64,000 nt of DNA from NCBI GenBank assembly GCA_008682415.1, contig VANK01000010.1:62001-126000 (forward strand), written 5' to 3'. The DNA comes from Acidobacteria bacterium AB60. Its GTDB lineage: Bacteria > Acidobacteriota > Terriglobia > Terriglobales > Acidobacteriaceae. Positions within the stretch are counted from its first letter, which is position 1, and every line of letters starts with the position of its first letter. Below, piece after piece: positions 1 to 9,440 of the stretch. Below the pieces are notes generated by a model that saw nothing but the letters and a program-made list of their open reading frames with translations, did not search any database and had not been told where the DNA came from. The position numbers and the translations under genes are program-made.

Positions 1-489
1 GTTTCGGGTGCCTGCCAGCTTTTCCGCCGCGCCTGCTATGAAGAGATCGGCGGCTATGTCGTGGCCAGGGGCGGAGCGATTGACACCATCGCCTGCCTCA
101 GCGCGCGCATGAAGGGCTGGAAGACGAGGACCTTCACGGAGAGGACCTCCTCCCACCACCGCGCGATTGGGACGGCGCAGCACGGACCCATCGCTTCACG
201 ATTCAATCTGGGAAAACGCGACTACGCGATCGGAAATCATCCCCTCTGGGAGGTGCTGCGCGGCGCATACCAGATGACCAGGCGGCCCTTCGTGTTACGG
301 GGGCTGGCCTTGATTGCCGGATACCTCTGGGCTGCCGTTACCCGTGCCGACAGGCCGGCGTCTCCCGAGGTGCGGGCGTTTCGTCGCAAAGAGCAGATGA
401 ACCGGCTCGCTGCCGTTTTCTTTGGAAGAGGCTTCAGCGCCCCTCGTTCCGGGCACGGAAGACAGATTCCAGCCAAGTTGTCGCACTGA
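1..489 (+). CDS. Glycosyltransferase family 2, C-terminal part (5' end outside window)
   Basis: The reading frame is open from base 1 and ends at TGA 487-489, so only the last 162 residues are present. The visible start (GACQLFRRACYEEIGGY) matches the acceptor-side part of GT-A glycosyltransferases, where a residue run ending in IGGY precedes a conserved acidic segment. A hydrophobic stretch near VLRGLALIAGYLWAAV may be a membrane-associated helix. It would transfer a sugar from a nucleotide sugar to a growing lipid-linked repeat unit on the cytoplasmic face. The next gene starts about 15 bases downstream on the same strand, and the whole stretch to 16193 is an exopolysaccharide locus. The family call is fairly safe; the sugar specificity is unknown. 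Confidence 0.7.
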   Translation, partial: VSGACQLFRRACYEEIGGYVVARGGAIDTIACLSARMKGWKTRTFTERTSSHHRAIGTAQHGPIASRFNLGKRDYAIGNHPLWEVLRGAYQMTRRPFVLRGLALIAGYLWAAVTRADRPASPEVRAFRRKEQMNRLAAVFFGRGFSAPRSGHGRQIPAKLSH

Positions 490-503
490 GGATGGGAGAC
501 GAG

Positions 504-2324
504 ATGGCAGCAGCTGCAATGGCCGATCTGCGCGAGGCTCAGAAGAGCCGCCACATCCCGGCTGACGCGCACAACGAGCGACCCGAGGGGAGTAACGTGC
601 GGCAGCGGGCGATGGTGATCGTGAATGCGGATGACTGGGGCTGGAACGACGACGCCACCATTCGCATCTTCGATTGCGTCCGCCGCAATGCGGTCTCGTC
701 CGTCAGCGCGATGGTCTTTATGGGCGGCTCGGCGCGGGCAGCGGCGCTTGCCCGCGAGCATGGCGTAGACGCCGGCCTTCACATCAACTTCACCACCCCC
801 TTCACCGGATGCGAGGCTTCGGCGGTGCTGGTGGAGCATCAGCAGAGGATCTCGCGCTTTCTTCGTTCTCATCGGTATGCCCCGCTCCTGTTTCATCCCC
901 TTCTGGCAAACGCGTTCGACTACGTCGTCAAGAGCCAGCTGGAGGAGTTCGAACGCCTCTACGGAGCGCCGGCACATCGTATCGACGGTCATCACCACAT
1001 GCACTTGTGCTCCAACGTGCTGCTGCAGCACTTACTGCCCGAAGGAATGATCGTGCGGAGAAATCTCTCCTTCGCGCCCGGGCAGAAGCGGCGGCTCAAC
1101 CGGTGGGTGCGCAGCGTGGAAGACGCGCTTCTCGCCCGGCGTCACCGCATGACGGATTACTTCTTTGACCTGCTGCCCATCGACATGGCGCGGGTCAATG
1201 AGATCTGCCATCTCGCCCGCTCGTACAACGTCGAGATCGAGTCGCACCCCGCCCGCTCCGGCGAGCATCGCTTTCTCACTGCCGGGGGGCTCGCGGAGCT
1301 TGCCCCGCAACTGGCGATCGCGCCGGCCTACCTGTTACGGGATCGCAAAACGGAGGAGCGTGAGGTGCTCGTTGCGAGCCGCGCATCGGCAATCGAGATC
1401 CAGTCGCGCCAGGCGGATCGTCCCGGGCAGCTTCCGCACATCTGCGTGTGTATCTGCACGTATAAGCGGCCGGACCCGTTGAAGCGTCTGCTGCAGGACC
1501 TCGACAAGCAGGTGACGGGTGAACTCTTCACCTATTCCATCGTGGTCGCCGATAACGACCCCTTGGGCTCAGCGAAGGAAGCTGTTGAGGCGATGGCAGC
1601 GGAGCTTAAAGTCCCTTTGAAGTACTGCGCCGAGCCAAACCGTGGCATCGCCCGGGCGCGCAACACCGTGGTCTCAAACGCCACGGGAGATTACCTGGCC
1701 TTGATTGACGATGACGAATTCCCGGTCTCCGATTGGCTGCTGAAGCTGCTCAAGACCTGCCGCCAATACAAAGTGGATGGAGTGCTGGGACCGGTCAAGA
1801 GACACTTTGAGCACGAGCCTCCGCAATGGCTGAAGAAGAGCAGCCTCTATGACCGCAGGGTGAATCCCACCGGGTTGGAAGTGAACTGGCGGGAGTCCAG
1901 GACCGGCAATGTTCTGATCAGGCGTTCTGTGGTGCTCGGCGATCCCATGCCGTTTCGACCCGAGTTCCGCGCCGGCGAAGATCAGGACTTCTTCCGCCGC
2001 AAGATCGAGGAGGGGTGCCGTTTCGTGTGGTCTTCCGACGCGGCAGCCTTTGAGGTGCTTCCGCCGGCACGCTGGAGCCGCTGGTACTACGTCCGTAAGG
2101 CTCTGCTGCAGGGCGCCAATGCGGCGCAGCAGCCCGACTGCGACGGACGCAAGTTGGCGAAGTCCATGATCGCCGTTCCACTGTATACAGCGCTCCTCCC
2201 GTTTACCTTGGTGCTCGGACAAAGCTATTTCATGACTCTTGTGGTCAAGCTCTGCGATCACGCGGGCAAGCTGCTGCAGGCGATGAAGATCAATCCTATC
2301 CGCGAAGAATATGTAAGCGAGTAA
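504..2324 (+). CDS. Fusion protein: YdjC/ChbG-type carbohydrate deacetylase plus GT2 glycosyltransferase
   Basis: Two enzymes share one 606-residue chain. Residues about 37-300 form a YdjC-like deacetylase: the metal-site acidic pair appears in VNADDW (residues 43-44) and the histidine cluster in DGHHHMH (near 163). Residues about 310-600 form a GT-A GT2 domain that begins with CVCICTYKRPD and carries a DXD-like DDDE at 402-405. The deacetylase family removes acetyl groups from N-acetyl sugars, so the chain may deacetylate one residue and add another during repeat-unit assembly; this is inference. Start choice: ATG 504 has GGGAG five bases upstream. ATG 492 lacks a spaced Shine-Dalgarno. GTG 597 follows GAGGGGAG and would begin the protein just before the deacetylase domain. 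Confidence 0.85.
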   Translation: MAAAAMADLREAQKSRHIPADAHNERPEGSNVRQRAMVIVNADDWGWNDDATIRIFDCVRRNAVSSVSAMVFMGGSARAAALAREHGVDAGLHINFTTPFTGCEASAVLVEHQQRISRFLRSHRYAPLLFHPLLANAFDYVVKSQLEEFERLYGAPAHRIDGHHHMHLCSNVLLQHLLPEGMIVRRNLSFAPGQKRRLNRWVRSVEDALLARRHRMTDYFFDLLPIDMARVNEICHLARSYNVEIESHPARSGEHRFLTAGGLAELAPQLAIAPAYLLRDRKTEEREVLVASRASAIEIQSRQADRPGQLPHICVCICTYKRPDPLKRLLQDLDKQVTGELFTYSIVVADNDPLGSAKEAVEAMAAELKVPLKYCAEPNRGIARARNTVVSNATGDYLALIDDDEFPVSDWLLKLLKTCRQYKVDGVLGPVKRHFEHEPPQWLKKSSLYDRRVNPTGLEVNWRESRTGNVLIRRSVVLGDPMPFRPEFRAGEDQDFFRRKIEEGCRFVWSSDAAAFEVLPPARWSRWYYVRKALLQGANAAQQPDCDGRKLAKSMIAVPLYTALLPFTLVLGQSYFMTLVVKLCDHAGKLLQAMKINPIREEYVSE

Positions 2325-2367
2325 TCAGGAAGAGGGAAGCGGAAGCTTCTTGAATTGAGGTCAACCG

Positions 2368-3267
2368 ATGTTGGTTTGCGATAAAGAGATCAGGATTTCG
2401 GGCGGAATGGTCAGGATTGCCCGCCTGGACGCCGACATGTACCAGTTTTTGGCGGAGCCGGCCCCGGTTGTCGAGGCGCTGCGCGCATCCGGCAGGCGCA
2501 TCGACCTGTTCACCTTTACGCAGACGATCGTCGATACCAAGCCGAAGTACGCCTACCCCATGGAATGGGAGAACCTGGCGGTACTGCCGATTACGACCTT
2601 CGAAAATTGGTGGGACAAACAGATCGGATTCAAGGCCCGCAACAAGGCTAAGCAGGCGGAGAAGAAGGGCGTTGTCCTTCGCGAGGTGCCCTTCGGTGGG
2701 GAACTCGTGGGCGGAATCTGGCAGATCTACAACGAGACGCCGGTCCGGCAGGGGCGGCCCTATCCCCACTACGGCAAGGACCTGGATACCGTTTACCGGG
2801 AAGCTGCGACCTACCTGGAGTACAGCACCTTTATCGGCGCCTATCTCGGGGACGAATTGATCGGGTTCATCAAGATGGTGGCCGATGAAGCCAACGTGCA
2901 GGCTGGGTTAATGAACATCATTTCCAAGATCAGTCACCGCGACAAGGCTCCCACCAATGCTCTGCTGATGCAGGCTGTGCGATCGGCCGCATCCCGCGGA
3001 ATTCGCAATCTCGTGTATTCGCACTACGCCTACGGTTCCCGCGAGCGCGACAACCTCACCGATTTCAAGGAACGCAACGGGTTCAGTCGCGTGGATCTCC
3101 CCCGTTATTACGTGCCGCTCACAATGCTGGGGAGAGCGGCGCTGGGGCTGGGCCTGCATCATCGCTTTGTCGACCGCCTCCCCCAGGACCTGGGAGAAAA
3201 GCTCAGGGAAATTCGCGGCAAATGGTATAGCCGGTCCCATCAGTCAGTGAAACCAAGCACGATCTAG
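2368..3267 (+). CDS. GNAT-fold acyltransferase, FemAB-like
   Basis: This 299-residue protein begins at ATG 2368, seven bases after GAGG. The central part (GFKARNKAKQAEKKGV, then YLEYSTFIGAYLGDELIGF) resembles the FemAB/GNAT proteins common in exopolysaccharide clusters. In those proteins a C-terminal acetyltransferase fold handles an acyl-CoA or aminoacyl donor. No signal peptide or clear membrane segment is seen, so it should act in the cytoplasm. It lies between a glycosyltransferase and an asparagine-synthase-like gene. I infer that it decorates a sugar with an acyl or aminoacyl group. The substrate cannot be read from the sequence. Confidence 0.6.
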   Translation: MLVCDKEIRISGGMVRIARLDADMYQFLAEPAPVVEALRASGRRIDLFTFTQTIVDTKPKYAYPMEWENLAVLPITTFENWWDKQIGFKARNKAKQAEKKGVVLREVPFGGELVGGIWQIYNETPVRQGRPYPHYGKDLDTVYREAATYLEYSTFIGAYLGDELIGFIKMVADEANVQAGLMNIISKISHRDKAPTNALLMQAVRSAASRGIRNLVYSHYAYGSRERDNLTDFKERNGFSRVDLPRYYVPLTMLGRAALGLGLHHRFVDRLPQDLGEKLREIRGKWYSRSHQSVKPSTI

Positions 3268-3281
3268 AAACGTAAACGACG

Positions 3282-5105
3282 ATGCCAGGAATCGCAGGAA
3301 TCATTACGAAGATGCCGCGGGTACGCGCCGCGGAAGAGCTGCGGCGCATGCTGGCGTCGATGCGTCATCAGTCGTTCTACGTCACGGGCACGTGGATCGA
3401 CGAGGACTTGGGATTGTATGCCGGCTGGGTGGAGCGGGAGGAGTCCTGCGACGGGGAGATGCCGCAGCGTAACGAAACCGGCGACAAGGCTTTGCTTTTC
3501 TCCGGAGACGAATTCTCGGGATTGCGCACCGTCCGAGACCTCAGGCAGCGCGGGCACGAAGTCAAGAACGGGATGCATGCGCACCTGATTCATCTCGCCG
3601 AGGAGGACCCGCAGTTTCCGCTCGGATTGAATGGACAGTTTCAGGGGATCCTCGCCGATCGCTCCCAGGGGACGGTCAAGCTCTTCAACGACCGGTTTGG
3701 GATGCGCCGCCTCTGTTACTACGAAGCACCCGACGCGTTCTACTTCGCTGCCGAAGCGAAAGCGCTGCTGGCGGTACGGAAGGAGCTTCGAACGATCGAT
3801 GAGCAGGGCCTGGGGGAACTGGTAGGCTGCGGCTGCACACTCGGAGATCGCACGATCTTCAAAGGAGTGCGCATGCTCCCGACCGCGTCCGCATGGACGT
3901 TCGTTCGAGGTGAGCTGCAAGACCGTGGCCGGTACTTCGATCCCAGGGAATGGGAAGAACAGCCCATCATGGACTCGGCCCCGTACTACGAACGGGTCCG
4001 CGAGACCTTCAGCGCCAGCCTGCCGCAGTTCTTTTCCAACTCCGGCCAAGTCGGGCTCTCCCTCACCGGCGGCCTGGATACGCGGATGATCCTCGCCTGG
4101 CAAAAGCCCGAGCCGCACAGCCTGCCCTGCTACACCTTTGGTGGATCGTTGCAGGAGTGCCGCGACGTGAGAATCGCGCGCCACGTCGCATCCCTGTGCG
4201 GGCAGTCGCACCAGGTCATTCCCGTCGGAGATGCGTTTCTCGACGACTTCCCCATGTTCGCGGAACGGGCAGTTTACCTCTCCGATGGTTGCGGCGGCGT
4301 ACAGCACGCCGCTGATCTCTACGTGAATCAGCTGGTTCGAACCGTGGCTCCCATTCGCATGTCGGGCAATGCCGGAGACCAGGTTCTGCGGCACAAGACG
4401 GTCTTCCGCCCTTCCCCGCCGGCCGAGGGTTTGTTCAGCCCGGAGTTTCAGCAGCATGTGGAGGCCTCGGCAGAAACCTACGGCGAATGCATGCAGGGCC
4501 ATGCGCTCACCGTGGCCACAACCAAGCAGACCGCCTGGTATTTCCATGGGTTGATGGCCGTGGAACTCTCCCAGGTGACGCTGCGCACGCCCTACATCGA
4601 TAACGATCTTGTCAAAATTCTGTACCGCGCTCCTGCCGCCACGCTGGCCAACAACGATCTTCGCGTGCGCCTGATTGAAGATGGCGATCCCAAGCTGCGT
4701 CGCATCCGCTCTGATCTGGGATTTGCGGGCACAGGCGGCAAACTTGCCGGCGAAGCCAGCCAGCTGATTCATCGGCTCACCATGCGGGCGGAATACGCCC
4801 TGGAGCACGGAGACCCCCGCTGGCTCACCCGGCTCGATCGCACGCTCCTGGGCCGGAAGCTCGAACGCGTGTTTGTGGGCCTGCACAAGTTTGCCCACTT
4901 CGGCCTCTGGTATCGCCAGTCCCTGGCGGGTTACATCCGCGAGATCCTCCTCGACTCCCGCACCTTGTCGCGTCCTTACCTCAACGGAAGCGCCGTCGAA
5001 TCCATGGTGAAGCAGCACCTCTCAGGCGAAGCGACCTGCACCCCGATGATTCACAAGCTTCTCAATCTCGAGTACATTCACCGGCTCTTCATCGACGCGC
5101 AATGA
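3282..5105 (+). CDS. Asparagine-synthase-like protein with catalytic Cys replaced by Pro
   Basis: The 607-residue protein has the AsnB layout: an N-terminal class II glutamine amidotransferase-like domain (about 1-200) and a C-terminal ATP-pyrophosphatase domain with a PP-loop read as TGGLDT near residues 261-266 (usual form SGGLDS). The start reads MPGIAGII where active enzymes read MCGIAGI, so the N-terminal nucleophile Cys is missing and glutamine hydrolysis is unlikely. The synthetase half looks intact, so it may use free ammonia or another amine, or adenylate a sugar carboxylate. Such proteins are frequent in extracellular polysaccharide loci, where they may amidate uronic acids. Its last four bases overlap the next gene (ATGA), which suggests translational coupling. 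Confidence 0.75.
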   Translation: MPGIAGIITKMPRVRAAEELRRMLASMRHQSFYVTGTWIDEDLGLYAGWVEREESCDGEMPQRNETGDKALLFSGDEFSGLRTVRDLRQRGHEVKNGMHAHLIHLAEEDPQFPLGLNGQFQGILADRSQGTVKLFNDRFGMRRLCYYEAPDAFYFAAEAKALLAVRKELRTIDEQGLGELVGCGCTLGDRTIFKGVRMLPTASAWTFVRGELQDRGRYFDPREWEEQPIMDSAPYYERVRETFSASLPQFFSNSGQVGLSLTGGLDTRMILAWQKPEPHSLPCYTFGGSLQECRDVRIARHVASLCGQSHQVIPVGDAFLDDFPMFAERAVYLSDGCGGVQHAADLYVNQLVRTVAPIRMSGNAGDQVLRHKTVFRPSPPAEGLFSPEFQQHVEASAETYGECMQGHALTVATTKQTAWYFHGLMAVELSQVTLRTPYIDNDLVKILYRAPAATLANNDLRVRLIEDGDPKLRRIRSDLGFAGTGGKLAGEASQLIHRLTMRAEYALEHGDPRWLTRLDRTLLGRKLERVFVGLHKFAHFGLWYRQSLAGYIREILLDSRTLSRPYLNGSAVESMVKQHLSGEATCTPMIHKLLNLEYIHRLFIDAQ

Positions 5106-6487
5106 CAATTCTGGGCATCGCTCTGGTGAGTGCGCTGATCGGGGCGCTGTTCTACTTCGCTCGCGAAAAAGGGCAGACTACCTCCAAGGCGCTCTGGATC
5201 CCATTGCTCTGGATCCTGATCATCTCGTCACGCCCGGTTTCGATGTGGCTGCACGTCAATCGCGAGATTACCCTTGAGGATCGCTATACCGAAGGCAGTC
5301 CGCTGGATGCAACCTATTATGCGGTGCTGCTGATCGCCGGACTGCTCGTGCTGAACCGCCGTTGGGCCCGGGTCAAGCCGTTTCTGCAGGCAAATTTGCC
5401 GGTGCTGCTCTTCTTTCTCTATTGCGGCTTAAGCGTCATGTGGGCCGACTCCCCCGCCATCGCCATCAAGCGATGGGTGAAGGCCATCGGCGATCTAGTC
5501 ATGATCCTGGTGATGCTCACCGATCCCCACCCCTCGCTCGCCATTCGGCGCATGTTCGAGCGAGTGGGGTTTGTGCTGCTCCCGCTCTCCATTCTCTTCA
5601 TCTTCTTCATCCCCTCCATGGGCAGCAGCTACGACCCCATCGACCATGTGACGATGTTCTTCGGCGTAACGACCTTCAAGAATCTACTGGGCGTCATGTC
5701 CATGTTCTGCGGGCTTGGGGCGCTGTGGTCGTTCCTGGGCGCATGGCAGAGGCGTGCCGACCCAAACCGGACGAGACTCCTGCTCGTCCACGCAACCGCG
5801 ATCGCCATGGCGGCGGGGCTGATCGTGAAGGCCGACTCCATGACGTCTCTGTCGTGCTTCGGACTCGCGGGCATGGTGATGTTCTTCGCATCCAGCCGGT
5901 GGTTCGAACGCAGGCCAGGGCACGTCTTCCTGCTGGTCGCCGGCGCCACCGGCGTGGCGCTCTTCGCCCTGTTTATGGACACGGGCGGGTCCATGCTCCA
6001 GTCGATCGGGCGCAACTCCACCCTCACCGGAAGAACTCAGATTTGGGCAGCGGTCCTCGCTCAGCACATCAATCCCGTTCTGGGCACCGGCTTCGAGAGC
6101 TTTTGGATGGGCAATCGCCTGGAATCCGTGTGGAGCCTCAGCCAAAAAGGAATTGAAGAGGCCCACAACGGTTACCTGGAACTGTATCTGAATCTCGGGT
6201 GGGTCGGTCTCGCGGTTCTGGGAATGCTGATCGTCAGCGGATACCGGAACGCCCTCGTGCTCTTTCGCCGCAACCCCGATGCGGGCCGGCTGCGGATCGC
6301 TTTCCTGACCGCCGGTCTGATTTACAGCTGCACCGAGGCGGGCTTTCGCATGATGAGTCCCGTCTGGATTGGATTCCTGCTCGCCGTCCTGGCAGTACCC
6401 GACGCGGAGAGAGTCACCCTTCCGGCGGTCGAGGATTACCCCTTGCGGCAGTCAATCCCACGAAGGCCGGTGCGGGTTTTGCAGTAG
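5102..6487 (+). CDS. O-antigen ligase/polymerase family membrane protein (Wzy-like)
   Basis: This 461-residue protein is made of many hydrophobic segments (about eleven or twelve) with a large hydrophilic stretch in the second half that contains RNSTLTGRTQIWAAVL and GIEEAHNGYLELYLNLGWVG. The TGR...W motif followed by a HNxYL motif is the signature of the Wzy_C/O-antigen ligase superfamily. It acts in the inner membrane on lipid-linked repeat units exposed to the periplasm, either polymerising them (Wzy) or ligating a chain. A Wzx flippase follows directly and Wza/Wzc homologues are downstream, so polymerase is the more likely role. Confidence 0.8.
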   Translation: MTILGIALVSALIGALFYFAREKGQTTSKALWIPLLWILIISSRPVSMWLHVNREITLEDRYTEGSPLDATYYAVLLIAGLLVLNRRWARVKPFLQANLPVLLFFLYCGLSVMWADSPAIAIKRWVKAIGDLVMILVMLTDPHPSLAIRRMFERVGFVLLPLSILFIFFIPSMGSSYDPIDHVTMFFGVTTFKNLLGVMSMFCGLGALWSFLGAWQRRADPNRTRLLLVHATAIAMAAGLIVKADSMTSLSCFGLAGMVMFFASSRWFERRPGHVFLLVAGATGVALFALFMDTGGSMLQSIGRNSTLTGRTQIWAAVLAQHINPVLGTGFESFWMGNRLESVWSLSQKGIEEAHNGYLELYLNLGWVGLAVLGMLIVSGYRNALVLFRRNPDAGRLRIAFLTAGLIYSCTEAGFRMMSPVWIGFLLAVLAVPDAERVTLPAVEDYPLRQSIPRRPVRVLQ

Positions 6488-6528
6488 GGACACGTAGCAT
6501 GAGGATGTTGTCGTAAACAGGAGACGGG

Positions 6529-8106
6529 TTGAAGCCATTTGACGCCAACGGAGATTTCTCCCCCACCGTGCCCGGTGGAGGTCACGCCCTGCGCCGTATG
6601 GCAGTGCGCGGCGCGGGAGCAACCCTGCTCTCCGGAGGCATCGCCCTCGCCATCCAGATCGTCGCCACCGTGGTCCTGGGACGCCTGTTGACCCCGCGCG
6701 ATTTCGGTCTGGCGACCATGGTGACCACATTCAGCCTGCTGCTGATGAATGGGCCCGCCAATGGATTCATCGACTCGCTCCTGCAGCGCAAGGAAGTCAC
6801 ACACGCTCTTGCCAGCACGCTCTTCTGGGTAAGCCTGGGAATCGGAGCCGTGTTGACCGTGGGGTTTGCCGCCGCCGGACCATTATTGGCGAAGTTTTAC
6901 GGCGAGCCGTCGCTGCCCCCCATCACTGCCGGCCTCTCTCTGACCATCCTCTTCACCGCCGTGCCCATCATTCATGCGGCCTTGCTCCGCCGCGCCATGC
7001 AATTTACCGCGCTCGCCAAGAATGACATCATCGCGCGCGCGGTCGGCGTCCTCGCCTCCATTGCCTTTGGTCTTGCCGGATGGGGATACTGGTCCCTGGT
7101 GATCGGTGCCTGTGCGCTCGCAGCCAGCACCGCCGTCGGCGTTTTCATCCTCTGCCCATGGCTTCCCGGGCCGCCCCGCCGCCGCACAGGCAGCGCCACC
7201 ACCCTCCGGTTTGCCTCGCACATCAGCGGCCGTTTCAGCCTGAATTACTTCGCCCGCAACTCCGACAATCTGCTGGTGGGCTGGCGCTTCGGCGCGCACG
7301 CCCTCGGCTTTTACAAGAAGGCTTACGACCTGTTCGCGCTTTCGGCCGGACAGCTGGTCTCCGCAACCTCGAACGTGGCGGTATCAGCGCTCAGCCGCGT
7401 TCGCGACGATCGCCCGCAATATATCCGCTACGTGCTCGGCGCCATTGCCGTCATGTCGTTCCTGGGCATGGGCCTGGCCGGCGATCTCACCCTCGTTGGC
7501 AAAGACCTGATCCGGGTCTTGCTCGGTCCCAAATGGAGCACCGCCGGGGTCATCTTCACCTACTTCGCCCCCGGAATCGGGGTCATGATCGTCTACTACA
7601 TTCATGGCTGGATTCACGTCTCCATCGGGCGCGCCGATCGTTGGTTGCGGTGGAGCATCGTCGAGTGGATCGTAACCTTCGGGTCCTTCCTGCTCTTCCT
7701 GCCGTTCGGGCCCCAGGGCATCGCCGTCGCCTGGTGCGTCACCTATTGGGTGCTCACGATACCGGCCATGGGTTACGCGGGCAAACCCATCGGCCTCGGC
7801 GCGGCCAGGGTGCTTGAGACGGTCTGGAGATATGTCGTTGCCTCCCTTATGGCGAGCTTGGTGACCTACATCACGCTGGGAAGAGCTTCAGCCATGCAGG
7901 ATATCCCTGGAGCAGCGGGCGCCCTCCTCCGCATCGCGGCAACCACCCTGCTCTTCTGCGCGCTCTATCTTGGCGGGGTCACGTTACTCCACGGAGGCAC
8001 TGAGCCGCTGCGGAGGATTTTGCGGCTCCTGGGCGAGTTGCGTGGCAAAGGTCAGGCGAAGAGCGCGGCCCCCGATCACACGACCGGGGGAGTCTCGGTG
8101 GCTTAG
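6529..8106 (+). CDS. Polysaccharide flippase, Wzx/MOP superfamily (TTG start)
   Basis: A 525-residue multi-pass membrane protein of the lipopolysaccharide-biosynthesis/MOP exporter type. The N-terminal block (ISGG-like GGIALAIQIV, then VVLGRLLTPRDFGLATMV) is typical of the group in which 'LTPxDFGL' is conserved, and about twelve to fourteen hydrophobic helices follow. It would flip undecaprenyl-linked repeat units from the cytoplasmic to the periplasmic leaflet. The start is TTG 6529, supported by AGGAG about six bases upstream. It lies between the Wzy-like gene and a GT4, consistent with a Wzx/Wzy-dependent pathway. Confidence 0.85.
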   Translation: MKPFDANGDFSPTVPGGGHALRRMAVRGAGATLLSGGIALAIQIVATVVLGRLLTPRDFGLATMVTTFSLLLMNGPANGFIDSLLQRKEVTHALASTLFWVSLGIGAVLTVGFAAAGPLLAKFYGEPSLPPITAGLSLTILFTAVPIIHAALLRRAMQFTALAKNDIIARAVGVLASIAFGLAGWGYWSLVIGACALAASTAVGVFILCPWLPGPPRRRTGSATTLRFASHISGRFSLNYFARNSDNLLVGWRFGAHALGFYKKAYDLFALSAGQLVSATSNVAVSALSRVRDDRPQYIRYVLGAIAVMSFLGMGLAGDLTLVGKDLIRVLLGPKWSTAGVIFTYFAPGIGVMIVYYIHGWIHVSIGRADRWLRWSIVEWIVTFGSFLLFLPFGPQGIAVAWCVTYWVLTIPAMGYAGKPIGLGAARVLETVWRYVVASLMASLVTYITLGRASAMQDIPGAAGALLRIAATTLLFCALYLGGVTLLHGGTEPLRRILRLLGELRGKGQAKSAAPDHTTGGVSVA

Positions 8107-8194
8107 GTGCAATGGCGAAGCGCGGGGCAAAGCTGTTTTCATCAGACCAGCAATCCGTAAATTGGCGTCTACCGCGCGGGGGAATACCGTCTCC

Positions 8195-9379
8195 ATGAAA
8201 GCTTGCATGCTGGCCTATACGTTCTACGACGCGGATAACCGCGTGCGGCGGTATGCGGAAGCCCTGGTGAGACGGGGCGACCAGGTCGACGCAATCGCCC
8301 TCGCCCGTCCCGGCCAGCCCGCGTTCGAAGTCATTCGCGGAGTCCGCGTCTTCCGCATTCAGAAGCGCACGATCAATGAATCCGGGCCATTCAGTTACCT
8401 GGTCAAACTCCTGCTCTTCTTCATCCGCTCCTGCTTCTTCCTGGCGGTCCGCTCGTTTCGCGAGCCCTACGACCTGATTCATGTTCATTCCGTCCCGGAT
8501 TTTGAGGTCTTTGCGACGATTGTGCCGCGGCTGCTGGGCACGCGCGTGATCCTCGACATCCACGACATTGTTCCGGAGTTCTACGCCAGCAAGTTCAAGG
8601 TCCGGCAACAGTCGCTCATCTTCCGCGCCCTGGTGCTCGTCGAACGTTTGTCGATCGCGTACTCCCATCATGTGATCATCGCCAACCACCTTTGGTACGA
8701 GACGCTGACGCGTCGCTCAGTCCGTCCGGAAAAATGCACGGCGATCATCAACTACCCCGACCCCACGATCTTTTCTCGCCGCGGCCGGCCCGCGCGCCCG
8801 GGATCTGAGTTCGTTCTGTGCTATCCGGGAACCCTGAGCTGGCATCAGGGGCTCGACATCGCTATCGAGGCCATGGCCCTGCTCCGCACTGAGATCCCGG
8901 GACTTCGCCTGAAACTCATCGGCGATGGACCCGAGCGAGAGAATCTCAGCCGCCTCATTCAGCAGCGCGGATTGGGCGATCGCATCTCGCTCACCGGCTT
9001 GATCCCCATGGAGCAGGTCGCCGAAATGATGGAAAGCATCGACCTGGGGGTTGTGCCCAAGCGCGCCGATTCCTTCGGGAATGAAGCGTTCAGCACCAAG
9101 ATCATGGAGTTCATGGCCATGAACGTTCCGGTGCTCGCTTCAAGAACCAGGGTCGACGAGTACTACTTCCACGATGGCATCGTGCAGTTTTTTGAATCAG
9201 GAAACGCCCAGGATCTCGCCGACAAGATTCGCTATCTTTACTACGATTCGGCAAGGCGGGCGGAGTTGCGGACCGGCAGCTCGAAATTTATCGCACAGAA
9301 TAGTTGGGATATCCGGCAACAAGAATACTTTGGGCTCATCGACCGCCTGGCTCCGAAACGGCAGCTGGTGGTGGCTTGA
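8195..9379 (+). CDS. Glycosyltransferase family 4
   Basis: A 394-residue GT-B enzyme. The N-terminal Rossmann-like half contains VHSVPDFEVFATIVPRLLG and LDIHDIVPEF; the C-terminal half contains LKLIGDGPERENLSRLI and the E-x7-E type segment around KRADSFGNEAFSTKIMEF, the donor-binding site of GT4 enzymes. The predicted role is transfer of a sugar from a nucleotide sugar in the cytoplasm. ATG 8195 is preferred because the protein fold begins there (MKACMLAYTFYD). The frame stays open further upstream, but that part overlaps the flippase gene in another frame and reads as shadow. The Shine-Dalgarno (GGGGGAATA) is imperfect. Confidence 0.85.
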   Translation: MKACMLAYTFYDADNRVRRYAEALVRRGDQVDAIALARPGQPAFEVIRGVRVFRIQKRTINESGPFSYLVKLLLFFIRSCFFLAVRSFREPYDLIHVHSVPDFEVFATIVPRLLGTRVILDIHDIVPEFYASKFKVRQQSLIFRALVLVERLSIAYSHHVIIANHLWYETLTRRSVRPEKCTAIINYPDPTIFSRRGRPARPGSEFVLCYPGTLSWHQGLDIAIEAMALLRTEIPGLRLKLIGDGPERENLSRLIQQRGLGDRISLTGLIPMEQVAEMMESIDLGVVPKRADSFGNEAFSTKIMEFMAMNVPVLASRTRVDEYYFHDGIVQFFESGNAQDLADKIRYLYYDSARRAELRTGSSKFIAQNSWDIRQQEYFGLIDRLAPKRQLVVA

Positions 9380-9440
9380 GCTTTTCCCGGATCAGCACAA
9401 CAGGGCCGGATTTCGAAACATACAGAGATAGAGGCTATTT

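Noticed and set aside
7970..8194. Longer GT4 product starting inside the flippase gene
   Set aside because: These 75 residues are a shadow of the flippase frame; the GT4 fold begins at 8195.
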